From NCBI RefSeq assembly GCF_907164915.1, contig NC_061863.1, positions 35,809,382 to 35,873,381 of the forward strand: a stretch of 64,000 nucleotides of DNA. Direction: 5' to 3'. Shown here piece after piece: positions 10,892 to 21,990 of the stretch. This stretch comes from Impatiens glandulifera. Taxonomy: Eukaryota; Streptophyta; Magnoliopsida; Ericales; Balsaminaceae. The notes below the pieces were generated by a model. That model was not told the DNA's origin, did no database searches, and saw nothing but the letters and a program-made list of their open reading frames with translations. The position numbers and the translations under genes were made by a program. Numbering within the stretch: position 1 is the stretch's first letter; each line of letters begins with the position of its first letter.

Positions 10892-12994
10892 TGATATGAT
10901 CGGCTTTATCAATAGAGACGGGGTCTGGCGATTGATGAAGGTTTATGAAAAACGGTTTGAAAGAAATCTTGTTAGGGATTTAATTCGCTTTCTATTCTAA
11001 GCAAACCCTTGTAAACACTTGAAACAGAATCAAGACGGAATTGTTTACTTAGGTTTGAAGCTCAAGATGAAAAATGTGAAGATGACAGAAATGAAAAGAC
11101 ACAGCAGTTTGTTTATGGATGTTCGGAGCAAACTCTCCTTCGTCACCCCTTCTTCCAACCACCAGAAGGATTCACTATAATATGATTCAAATCAAAATAC
11201 AGTTTGCACACACTTAGCTCAATATTGAATAGAACACACTCTGTTCAATTTACAAGATGAAGAATATCACCCAGCTAAAGGTGTTTTTGATTCTAGATCT
11301 CTATTGATTCACACACAGTACAATCAGGAAAGTAGCTCACAGCTCACAACTTGAATATTCAAAGGATTGGTTACTTAGTAATTTCAGTAAGCAAGATGAT
11401 CGAGAGATTTTGTGGGAAGATTGTCCGTTGTCCTTGAGATTTGATAAATATTGGGCAGAGACTAACAGTTGAATCTTCAGAATGATATGTGACACTTTTC
11501 TATTGGAAAGCCTCTATAGTACACAGCAGGTTCTGAGCACAGGGATCGTGGCCGTACACCAACTAGTAGTGCGCCGAATATTCCATCAGAGATGTACCTG
11601 CAAAACAAGTAATGTGAGGAAAATTCTCTTACGTGGCATTCGTTGGTTGGTTGTGTATAGCTATCGTACTAATCTTCACTAGAAAGTGGAGCAAGAGTAG
11701 AGTACAGCTATAGCACGTGGGTAGGCGGGTGCTAGCTTCAAACATAATGCTTAAGCATAGCATTAGACGTATTTCAGTTAGACGTCCTCGTCTAATGAAA
11801 TTAGACGTCCCCGTCTAAGAGCAAAATCCATTAGACCACCTGGTCTAATGGGATTAGACTTACGTCTAATTACAAACACTTCAGACTAATCTGAAGGAGT
11901 TAGACTACACGTCTAATCTTTCACAAATCATTAGACTTCATGTCTAACTCCATGAGTTAGACTGCACATCTAATTCCGGTTCTACTTCAGACTTGTCTGA
12001 AGGAGTTGGACTACACGTCTAACTTTTAAGTTCAATTAGACTTCACGTATAATCTTTCACAAACCATTAAACTACACGTCTAACTCCATGAGTTAGACTG
12101 CACGTCTAATTCCGGTTCTACTTCAGACTTGTCTGAAGGAGTTAGACTACACGTCTAACTTTCAAGTTCTATTAGACTGCACGTCTAACTCCAGGAGTTA
12201 GACTGCATGTCTAATTACGGTTCTACTTCAGACTTGACTGAAGGAGTTAGACTACACGTCTAATTACGAGTTCCATTAGACTGCACTTCTAACTCCACGA
12301 ATTAGACTGCACTTCTAACTCCACGAGTTAGACTACACGTCTAATTACGGTTTTATTAGACTGCACGTCTAACTCCACGAGTTAGACTGCACATCTAATT
12401 CCAAATATATTAGACTGCACGTCTAATTCCGAATATATTAACTGCATGTCTAACTCCACGAGTTAGACTGCACGTCTAATTCTGAATATATTAGACTACA
12501 CGTCTAACTCCGCTAAGTTAGACTGCACGTCTAATTCCTCTAGTTAGACTACACTTCTAACACCTCTTAGTTAGACTACACGTCTAACTTCGCTAGTTGG
12601 ACTGCACGTCTAATTACGGAGTCTATTAGACTGCACGTCTAATTCTTCTGAGTTAGAATGCATGTCTAATTCCTCTAGTTAGACTGCACGTCTAATTACG
12701 GAGTCTATTAGACTGCACGTCTAACTCCGCTGAGTTGGACTGCACGTCTAATTCCTCTAGTTAGACCGCACGTCTAATACCGCTTAGTTAAACTACACGT
12801 CTAACTTCGCTAGTTAGACTGCACGTCTAACTCTGTGCATCTAATGCCAAATCGGTCTAGTGAATCTCATTAGAACCAAGTCTCATGAAATCTGATTTCG
12901 ATACACTTGCATCAAAATGCATAAATTATTTCATCATCAAAATCCCAATAGTCAAATTATTTTAACACTTAGTCAAAATAATTTGACCCAACAA
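10892..12994 (-). mobile_element. 5' LTR of element C
   Basis: This 2,103-bp LTR on the minus strand starts (plus coordinates) TGATATGATCGG and ends GACCCAACA. The PBS adjoins it on the left and AT-rich array sequence on the right. U3 (right part) holds the dyad array at 11758-12850. A hairpin-forming GTCAAA-N4-TTTGAC lies at the outer end. Confidence 0.9.
11758..12850. repeat. Dyad array in element C 5' LTR
   Basis: Many TTAGACTGCACGTCTAA-type 17-bp dyads, with central ACGT-containing spacers, are interspersed with CTTCAGACTTGTCTGAAG palindromes. This is the longest uninterrupted array in a full LTR of this window. Confidence 0.9.
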
Positions 12995-14295
12995 TATGTT
13001 CACCCTTTATAAATGTCTCAGGAAGAAAGTGAATGTGGTATTTTATTTAGGATGTGACTTTTAAGAATAAAAACTGAATTAGTATTAATTTATTTATGTG
13101 AATTTATATATTCAATTGAAATTGATTTAATAAATTATTTTTTTTATAAATATTTAAACTTAGAACTTTAATTAAGAATTTAACTAAGGTTACATTAACT
13201 CAACATTTTATTTGAGAAAAATGTTACAGCTCGTGAAGAGGTTGTTGAGTCACTTTAATAGGGACATTTTTATTTTATTTTTATTTTAGGTTCTCTATTT
13301 TATTTAAATATTATTTATTTTTAAAATTAATTAGTACTATCTAATAGTAATATTCTCTCGCAAAAAAAAAAGTTCTTAAATCGTTCAATTTGATATTCTT
13401 CTCTTTGGAATCTTATACAAGTTTGGTAAGTATATTTTTACAAATATTGACCAAACTCTGGATAATTTGATTTCAAGTTCTAATCACCATATTTTATGAA
13501 TTCTATGATACCTTGTTGTAATAAAAAACTATTTAAAAAACTATTTTCTTACTTTGAAAAATTAATACATGTTTGGCTTTTTCGACCCAAGACCTCCTTC
13601 CATTTCCAATGTTTTAGCTCTCACCCATTTGAGCCACCCCATATTTGTCTAGCACTGAACACTTACTAGTACTTACAACCCGCGTTCAGACCTGTGTCCA
13701 AACCCTTCTTCCCTCCCATCACTTAATGGGTTAGATGACCTAAACAACTAATTTATTGCACTTGTTTTAATATTTCTTTTATTTTATACATTTTACTACT
13801 TTAACTAATTTAAAAAAAATTCAAAATAATATAAAACATCAAAAACTATTTTTTATAAAATAAGGAAAACAATATTATGTATAAAGGTCTTTTTATATTT
13901 TATTTATTTTCATACTAACATTTTATTTCTTAGCTATGTACAATTTTCTAGCATTCTACTAGCTTACATGTATTTGATTTTTTTTTATTTTAGACCTAGG
14001 ATCCATGACAATATCATAATGCGTGCTTTTAAGAACAGGGTGATATCAAAATTTGAAAAATTTAGGCTTAGATTCACCTTTAAATGATTTTTTTTAAATG
14101 GAATAAATAAATAATATTTTTTTTTAATAAAAGAGGACATTAAAGTAGACACTCACATTTATAGTCGATGCTTTCTTTCACGAGTAATCAATAACCAAAT
14201 AAGGAATAAAATCTCTAAAGTGCTTTTAAACATTAAAAATACTTTTACTTCCTATTTTTTCAAGAAGTAATATTGTGGCACTCTAAAAAATGACA
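12995..14295. repeat. AT-rich block X1
   Basis: Very AT-rich sequence without ORFs. Its 13088-14290 portion is nearly the same as X2 (24878-26128). It is a diverged relative of the first part of unit Y: both carry the GATATT...TTTGGTAAGTAT and TTCGACCC-AGACCTCC landmarks. Element C's right edge interrupts it. Confidence 0.75.
13571..13640 (-). repeat. SINE-head-like sequence (X1)
   Basis: The minus strand shows an A-box-like GTGGCTCAAATGGGTGAGAGC context followed by a B-box-like GGGTCGAAAAAGCC about 40 nt later, typical of tRNA-derived plant SINE heads. No clear target duplication was found. Confidence 0.4.
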
Positions 14296-14511
14296 AAATC
14301 GTTAAATTTGATATTACTCCTATTTGGAATTTTAAGCTAGTTTGGTAAGTATCATTTTACAAATAAAGGCCAAATTTGTATAATTTGTTTTCGAGTTCTA
14401 ATCACCAAAATTTGTGACTTATATGATACCTTATTGCAATAAAAAATTATTTTTATAAAAAAATATTCATATAATACATTTTATTACATTGAAAATTTAT
14501 TTCATGTATGG

Positions 14512-14575
14512 GCTTTTTCGACCCGAGACCTCCTCCCATTTCTAGTGTCTGAGCTCTCACCAATTTGACTCATCC
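14512..14575 (-). repeat. SINE-head-like sequence (Y1)
   Basis: Minus-strand A-box-like GAGTCAAATTGGTGAGAGC and B-box-like GGGTCGAAAAAGCC, equivalent to the copies in X1, Y2, Y3, X2 and Y4. Confidence 0.4.
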
Positions 14576-16564
14576 CCCCATATGTGTCTAGCCATGAACA
14601 CTTACATGTGCTGACCACCCGCGCTCAGACCCTCATCCAGACTCTTCTTCCCACACATTACTTGATTCTCTAACTGACCTAAGAGCTAGATTGTTTCACT
14701 ACCTTTAAATGAATGTTGTAAAATTAAATAAGATATAAAATAATATTTTTTTAAATGAAGAGGACATTGAAATAAATAATTTAATGTGGTAGACACTTGA
14801 GACATATAGTGAATGCTCTCTCACATGTAATCAATAACCAAATCAAAAATAAAATCTTTAAGTATGTTTAAACATTTAAAATACTTTTACTTCTTATTTT
14901 TTCAAGAAGTAATTAGGTGGCACTATAAATAATATCAAAACTAGTCTAAATTGACAATTTCAACGTGCATAGTCACGCCTAAAATTTTAATTGTTAATCT
15001 CCTTCGAAATTAAAATAAAGTAAGTTATTAGGCACAGCTATCGAGTTGTAAAACCATTTTTTTAAAAGGTTTGATTTTGAAATTAAACAATTGATTGAAT
15101 GTGGTATTATTCTTGTACTTTTTGTAATGAAATAAAATATTATTAGTGAACATAAGAAATTAGAAAAATTTTAAATTAGTGATCATTTATTATAAATAAG
15201 TTAATTGTTTAAAATAAAAAATAATAATAAAATTTAAATATCCACTTTGAGTTTTATTCTTTATCATTGAGTTCACTATCCTCTATTTTGAATTTTATAA
15301 TATAAAATTATGTTGAATCATAATAAAACATCAACAACAATCTCAAAAGAATATATATCTTAATATTTTGTATAAACAAGAAGTGATTGAATAAGGTTGT
15401 AATGTGAAGAAAGAACAAAGAAATATAAGTCAAAAATAAAGATGACACCAAAACATTAAAAAGAAAAAATATAAAATGAAATTGTTTAGAATAAAATTCA
15501 TGATAATCATTTATTCAATCGTGAATACATGTCAATACGTCTGAAATGAAAAGGACGGGTTGTAGAAATCATTCAAATTGTTGATTAAGTAGAATCCTCT
15601 TTTAATTGCAAGTTCTTCGGAGATATAGTGCGACATGTGCAGATTGATACAACTCCAAAATGGTATGGTGACATGTGATAAAATCGATGAGGACTAGCCG
15701 TCTCCCTATTAAATATAGATATTAAAAATTCTCAAATCTTTAAATAGTTAAACAAAAGATTTATTAATCCAACATTTTAACATTGATTTAAAAGTGTTAA
15801 TGGCATAATCTATTTTTATCTTTTAACGTAGCCTTGATTTTATATTACAAAGATTTATTAAAAATAATACAACAATTCTCAAACAACTCAGTCGTTATCA
15901 AAATATTAAAAACATATGTCACACTGTAACATGTTTTTATCGCTTTGTTAAGGCTCGAGCTATTTAGAGATTTTGAGACTACATCAAAGGATAGAAATAA
16001 AATTAATCACAAACATAATTTAAATAATGTATAAAAATGCACTAAAGTTTTAACTATAAACTCCCAACATAAAAATAAGAGCAACTTTTTTATACATAAA
16101 ACGAATCACCAGTTATCTCAAATCGTGTTGGAATTAAAATATCAAGAGTTAAAACAAAATATTTCTAGATCTCTATCATCTAGAATAAATTTTGAATCAC
16201 CGTTTAAACCTTAATTGAATATGCGAAAAATATTTAAATAAAACATAATTCAAACAATTTTAAGAAAAATAGTCAACAATATAAATGAATCAAAATATTT
16301 CTAGCTTGGATTTCTCAATAATGAGATCAAACACCGTAGATCATCTTGGAAAAAATCAGCACTTCCCCATCACATAATATCATAAATAAAATCTACTTGA
16401 ATATGTCAAGACTAGAAAGATAAGACACTACATATGTCGAGATTGTAAAAACAAAAAAAGCTATAAAATATAGCAATGGATAACGACCTATAATGGATGA
16501 AAAAATAAGAGACAGAGAAGAATGTTTAAATAGAGTATTGTAAAACCAATAAAGAAAGGGGATT

Positions 16565-16812
16565 TTTTATATAGATAGAGATTAGAGAACAGCGGCGCTG
16601 CTGCTTGTAAATCTAATCTATAAAAATATTTTTAGGTATAGTTAGGAGATTTTCGGCCCGAATTGATATATCTGGCTTAAACTTACACAATATATTAGCA
16701 TATGGGCCGAAAATTAATATAGGTCAGAAAATTTGAACATGGACCAAAATATGGTTAAATATGGAGCCCAAAATACAATTTATGTAATAAAATTGTAGCT
16801 TATTGGGCCATA
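16565..16812 (-). promoter_or_regulatory. Promoter-like cluster in Y1 (site II-like motifs plus TATA)
   Basis: On the minus strand, GGGCC/GGCCC motifs near 16655, 16706 and 16804 and a GGGCTC near 16764 precede CTATATAAAAAA (16565-16576). GGCCCA-type site II motifs upstream of a TATA box are typical of plant housekeeping promoters. Any transcript would run leftward. No ORF follows, so a product is not evident. Equivalent clusters occur at about 20365-20645, 24190-24480 and 52830-53070. Confidence 0.35.
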
Positions 16813-17432
16813 TATAATATAAGGACTTCAAAAATTTTTAGGATAAAAATACTAGCTATATCATAACTCACTCCATAAGAATAGAATTGTTGTAGATTGT
16901 TATTTCAATTTTTTCCTTTCTAGACTAATTATTGAAATTGTTGATGACTCAATTGTAACTCTACTGGGAAAGAAATAGAACTTCAGGGACACAAACATGT
17001 TTTATTTGATTCATTAATAGAATCTAATTGTGCTATAATTACTAAATTATTATAATACTCCCTTTTAGTTCTAAAATTAAGGAATACATTCCTAAAATAA
17101 TAGTATATTTTAATGAAGTAAATTGAAAATTATTAAAGGATCATTATTATGGGGTGTAAGTAATGAAAAATGGAATAATTCATGGATTCATATTATTACA
17201 GAATTGGCCCATACAACTCTCATATCCCATTTCTCCCAATTATTTATAGTTCAAGTGTGAAATGATAAAGGCTAGAGACGAGGAAATGAACCGTTTATGC
17301 AAAATTATTTTTTGGATTCCATATTATAATGATGATTCAAGAAAATTTCTCAATTATATCATAAGCCTTTGTACATTAAAAAAATTTAAAATAAATATAA
17401 TATTTCTTTTGTTTTTTTTAGTTTTATATGTT

Positions 17433-17612
17433 TTTTTTGGGGGAAAACGGTTTAGATTTTATAGTTCAAGAACAAAAAATAAAAATGGAATAACGCAAAA
17501 TAGGACAACGATTTAAGTATGTAGCCCGCAAACATACTTAACCATTTAACCAAGCGACAAGTTTTGCGCCTGACGGGCTCGAACCCAGGAACTTAGGGGT
17601 GATATCCACCTG
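17433..17612 (-). mobile_element. SINE-like insertion in Y1 with target duplication and empty site
   Basis: A 180-bp segment is flanked by ATGTT (17428-17432 and 17613-17617). The equivalent site at 53731-53746 reads straight through with one ATGTT, so this is a true insertion. On the minus strand it has a B-box (GGGTTCGAGCCC) near its 5' end and ends in a run of A. The A-box is not clear. Unit Y2 carries the same insertion (21333-21508). Confidence 0.7.
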
Positions 17613-18311
17613 ATGTTATAGAAGATTTTTTAACAATAAAAATATTATTTTTTTATATGTTCATCATTTATAAATATCTTAAACTCTTGACCAACATTCT
17701 AGGTGAATGTGGAATAGAAAAGGTATTTTATTTAGGATGTGAATTTAATAATAAAAATAGAATTAGTATTTATTTATTTGGATATATATATATATATATA
17801 TTATATTAAAATCTATTGAAAGAAATTATTTTTTTATAAATATTTAAACTTAGAACTTTAATTATGTGTGACTAAGGTTACATTAACTCGCAATTTTACT
17901 TAAGAAAAATGTTACAACTCAGTAAAATAATTTTGAGGAATTATAATAGGGACGTTTTTATTTATGTTATTTTCCATTCTTTGTTTTATTTAAATATTAT
18001 TTATTTTAAAAAATAATTAGTACGAATTAATAGTAATGTTCTCAAAAAAAATATCCAACATAATGCATGTTCTCACACAAAAAAAAATGTTCTTAAATCG
18101 TTAAATTTGATATTCCTCCTATTTGGAATTTTAACTTAGTTTGGTAAGTATCATTTTACAAATAATGGCCAAATTTGTATAATTTGTTTTCGAGTTCTAA
18201 TCACCTAATTTTGTGACTTATATTATACCTTATTGCAATAAAAAATGTTTTTCTATAAAAAAACATTCATATAATACATTTTCTTACATTGAAAAATTAT
18301 TTCATGTATGG

Positions 18312-18375
18312 GATTTTTCGACCCGAGACATCCTCCCATTTCTAGTGTCTGATCTTTCACCAATTTGAATCATCC
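18312..18375 (-). repeat. SINE-head-like sequence (Y2)
   Basis: Diverged copy of the head in Y1; the B-box-like GGGTCGAAAAATCC and A-box region are still recognisable. Confidence 0.35.
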
Positions 18376-21332
18376 CCACATGTGACTAGCCATGAACACT
18401 TACATGTACTGACCACTGGTGCTCAGACCATCGTCCAGACCCTTCTTTTCACCCATTACTTGATTCTCTAACTAACCTGAGAGCTAGATTGTTTCACAAA
18501 CTTTAAATGAATGTTTTAAAATTGAATAATAAATAAGATATAAAATAATATTTTTTAAATTAAGAGAACATTGAAATAAAGAATTTAATGTGATAGACAT
18601 GTGAGAAATATAATGAATGCTCTCTCAATTGTAATCAATAACCAAATCAAAAATAAAATCTCTAAAGTACGTTTAAACTAATTTTCAAGAAGTAATTATG
18701 TGGCACTCTAAATAATAACAAAACTAGTCTAAATTGGCAATTTAAACATGCATAGTCACGCCTAAAATTTTAATAAAATAAAGTAAGTTATTAGGCACGA
18801 CTATCGAGTTCTAAAACCTCTTTTTTAAGAGGTTCAATTTTGAAATTACACAATTGATTAAATGTGGTATTATTTTTGTACTTGTTTGTAATAAAATAAA
18901 ATATTATTATTGAAAATAAGAAATTAGAAAAATTATAAATTAGTGATCATTTATTATAAATAAGTTAAATGATTAAAATAAAAAAATAAAAAATTCTAAA
19001 TATCCACTTTGAGTTTTATTCTTTATCATTGAGTTCACTATCCTCTATTTTGAATTTTATAATATAAAATTATGTTGAATTATAATAAAACATCAACAAC
19101 AACCTCAAAACAATATATATCTTAAAATTTTGTATAAACATGAAGGGATTGAATAAGGTTGTAATATGAAGAAAGAACAAAGAAATTTAATTCAAAAATA
19201 AAGATAACACCAAAACATTAGAAAGAAAAAATATAAAAAGAAATTATTTAGAAAAAAATTCATGATAATCATTTGTTCAATCGTGAATACATGTAAATAG
19301 GTCTGAAATGAAAATGACGGGTTGTAGAAATCCTTTAGATTGTTGTTAAGTTGAATCCTCTTTTAATTGCAAGTTCTTCGGAGATATAGTGCGACATGTG
19401 CAGATTGATACAGCTCCAAAATGGTATGGTGACATGTGATACAATCGATGAGGACTAGCCGTCTCCCTATTAAATACATATATTAAAAATTCGCAAATCT
19501 TTAAATAGTTAAACAATTTTTTTATTAATCTAACATTTTAACATTGATTTAAAAGTGTTAATGGCATAATCTATTTTTATCCTTTGACGTAGCCTTGATT
19601 TTGTATTACAAAGATTTATTAAAAATAATACAACAATTCTCAAACAACTCAGCCGTTATCAAATATCAAAAAAATATGTCACACTGTAACATGTTTTTAT
19701 CGCTTTGTTAAGGATCGAGCAATTTAGAGATTTTGATATACAATTTCTTGGTGTATCATATAAGTACAAAACCAAGACTAAATCAAAGGATAAAAATAAA
19801 ATTAATCACAAACATAATTTAAATAATGTTTAAAAATGCACTAGAGTTGTAACTATAAACTCCCAACATAAAAATAAGAACAACTTTTTTATACATAAAA
19901 CCAATCACCAGTTATCTCAAATCGTGTTGAAATTAAAACATAAAGAGCTAAAACAAAATATTTCTAGATCTCTATCATCTGGAACAAATTTTGAATCACC
20001 GTTTAAACGATAATTGAATATGCGGAAAATCTTTAAATAAAACATAATTCAAACAATATTATGAAAAATATTTAATAATATAAATGGATTACAATATTTC
20101 TAGCTTGGATTTCCCTATAATGAGATCAAACACCGTAGATCATCTGGGAAAAAATTAGCACTTTCCCATCACAGAATATCGTAAATAAAAATCTACTCGA
20201 ATATGTCAAGACTAGAAAGATAAGACACTATATATGTCGAGATTGTAAAAACAAAACAAGATATAAAATATAGCAATGACAAACAACCTATAAAAGATGA
20301 AAAAATAAGAGACAAAGAAGAATGTTGAAAGAGAGTATTGTAAAACCAATAAAGAAAGGGGATTTCTTATATAGATAGAGATTAGAGAATAGCGGCGCAG
20401 CTGCTTGTAAACCTAATCTATAAAAATATTTTTAGGTATAGTTAGGAGATTTTCGGCTGAATTGTTAGGTATAGTTAGGAGATTTTCGGCCCGAATTGTT
20501 ATATATGGCTTTAACTTACACAATATATTAGTATATGGGCCGAAAATTAATATAGGTCAGAAAATTTGAACATGGACCAAAATATGGTTCAATTTGGAGC
20601 CCAAATTACAATTTATGTAATTGAATTTTAGCTTATTGGGCCATATTGATAATTTAAGGACTTAAATAAATTTTTAGAATAAAAATACTTGCTCCATCAT
20701 AACTCACTCCATAAGAATGAATAAAATTGTTGTAGCTTGTTATTTCAATGTTTTCCTTTCTACACTAATTATTGAAATTGTTGATGACTCAATTGTAACT
20801 CTACCGGGAAAGAAGTAGAAGTACAGGGAGGTATGGGTTTTTCATCCTATTTTAAAGAAAAAAAATCAAACCTTTAGACACAAACATGTTTTATTTGATT
20901 CATTAATAGAATCTAATTGTGCTATAATTACTAAATTATTATAATACTGCCTTTTAGTTCTAAAATTAGGGAATACATTCCTAAAATAATAGTATATATT
21001 GATGAAGTAAATTGAAAATTATTAAAGAATCATTATTATGGGGTGTAAGTAATGAAAAATGGAATAATTCATAGATTCATACTATTACATAATTGGCCCA
21101 TACAACTCCCATATCCCATTTCTCCCAATTATTTATAGTTCAAGTGTTAAATGATAAAGGCTAGAGACGAGGAAATGAACAATTTATGCAAAATTATTTT
21201 TTGGATTCCATATTATAATATATTATAATGATGGTTTAAGAAAGTTTCTTAATTATATCATAAGCTTTTGTACATTAAAAAAATTTAAAATAAATATAAT
21301 ATTTCTTTTGTTTTTTTTTAGATTTATATGTT

Positions 21333-21508
21333 TTTTTCTGAAAATGGTTTAGATTTTATAATTCAAGAACAAAACATAAAAATGGAACAACAGAAAATAG
21401 GACAACGAATTAAATATGTAGCCCGCAAACATATTTAACCATTTAACTATGCGCAGAACTTGCCACCTGACGGGCTCAAACCCAGGAACTTAGGGGTTAT
21501 ATCCACTC
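21333..21508 (-). mobile_element. SINE-like insertion in Y2
   Basis: Same insertion and same ATGTT flanks (21328-21332, 21509-21513) as in Y1, slightly diverged (GGGTTTGAGCCC in place of the B-box). It was therefore present before Y1 and Y2 were duplicated. Confidence 0.65.
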
Positions 21509-21990
21509 ATGTTATAGAAGATTTTTTAACAATAAAAATATTGTTTTTTTTATATGTTCACCTTTTATAAATGTCTTAAACTCTTGACCAACAATCTAGG
21601 TGAATGTGGAATAGAAAAGGTATTTTATTTAGGAGGTGAATTTAAGAATAAAAATATAATTAGTATTAATTTATTTATTTGGATATATATATATATATAT
21701 TATATTAAAATCTATTAAAAGAAATTATTTTTTTATAAATATTTAAACTTAGAACATTAATTATGTGTCACTAAGGTTACATTAACTCGCGATTTTACTT
21801 GAGAAAAATGTTACAACTCGTGAAGATATTTTTGAGGAAGTATAATAAGGACAATTTTATTTTTGTTATTTTCCATTCTTTGTTTTATTTAAATATTATT
21901 TATTTTAAAAAATAATTAGTACGAATTAATAGTAATGTTATCAAAAAAATATCCAACATAATGCATGTTCTCACACAAAAAAATGTTCTT

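Larger units (their letters stand above)
1..12994 (-). mobile_element. Element C: non-autonomous copia-type LTR element with gag and ORF2 but no pol (left end outside window)
   Basis: Read on the minus strand, the element runs: 5' LTR (10892-12994), PBS, gag (9063-10846), spacer with a promoter (8104-9062), then ORF2 (4134 down to 1 and beyond). No protease, integrase, RT or RNase H is present: gag ends and the ORF2 spacer follows directly. The 3' LTR must lie left of base 1. Two solo LTRs are nested in it (1416-3371, 4135-8103) and a third sits inside the second. The right edge abuts the AT-rich array at ATATG (12995-12999), the expected half of a target duplication. Element A has the same layout, so the lack of pol is a family property and not a local deletion. 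Confidence 0.85.
14296..18094. repeat. AT-rich tandem unit Y1 (about 3.8 kb)
   Basis: First of the tandem units. Landmarks shared with Y2-Y4 are: GTTAAATTTGATATT start, SINE-head-like segment, GCGACATGTGCAGATTGATAC (15629), a promoter-like cluster (16560-16810), ATGATAAAGGCTAGAGACGAGG (17262), a 180-bp SINE (17433-17612) and GGTGAATGTGG (17703). No ORF longer than about 85 codons is present, and the only conserved one (17262) degenerates between copies. The unit's origin is unknown. Confidence 0.8.
18095..21990. repeat. AT-rich tandem unit Y2 (about 3.9 kb)
   Basis: Collinear with Y1. It differs by small indels and by a local duplication of the GTTAGGAGATTTTCGGC segment (20437-20490). It retains about 50 bp near 20830-20880 that is missing in Y1. 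No gene was seen. Confidence 0.8.

Noticed and set aside
17262..17516. Small ORF beginning MIKARDEEMNRLCK in Y1 (also 53574)
   Set aside because: Conserved only because the array unit is conserved; it runs into the SINE in Y1, into other sequence at 53574, and is changed with an early stop in Y2 (about 21152).
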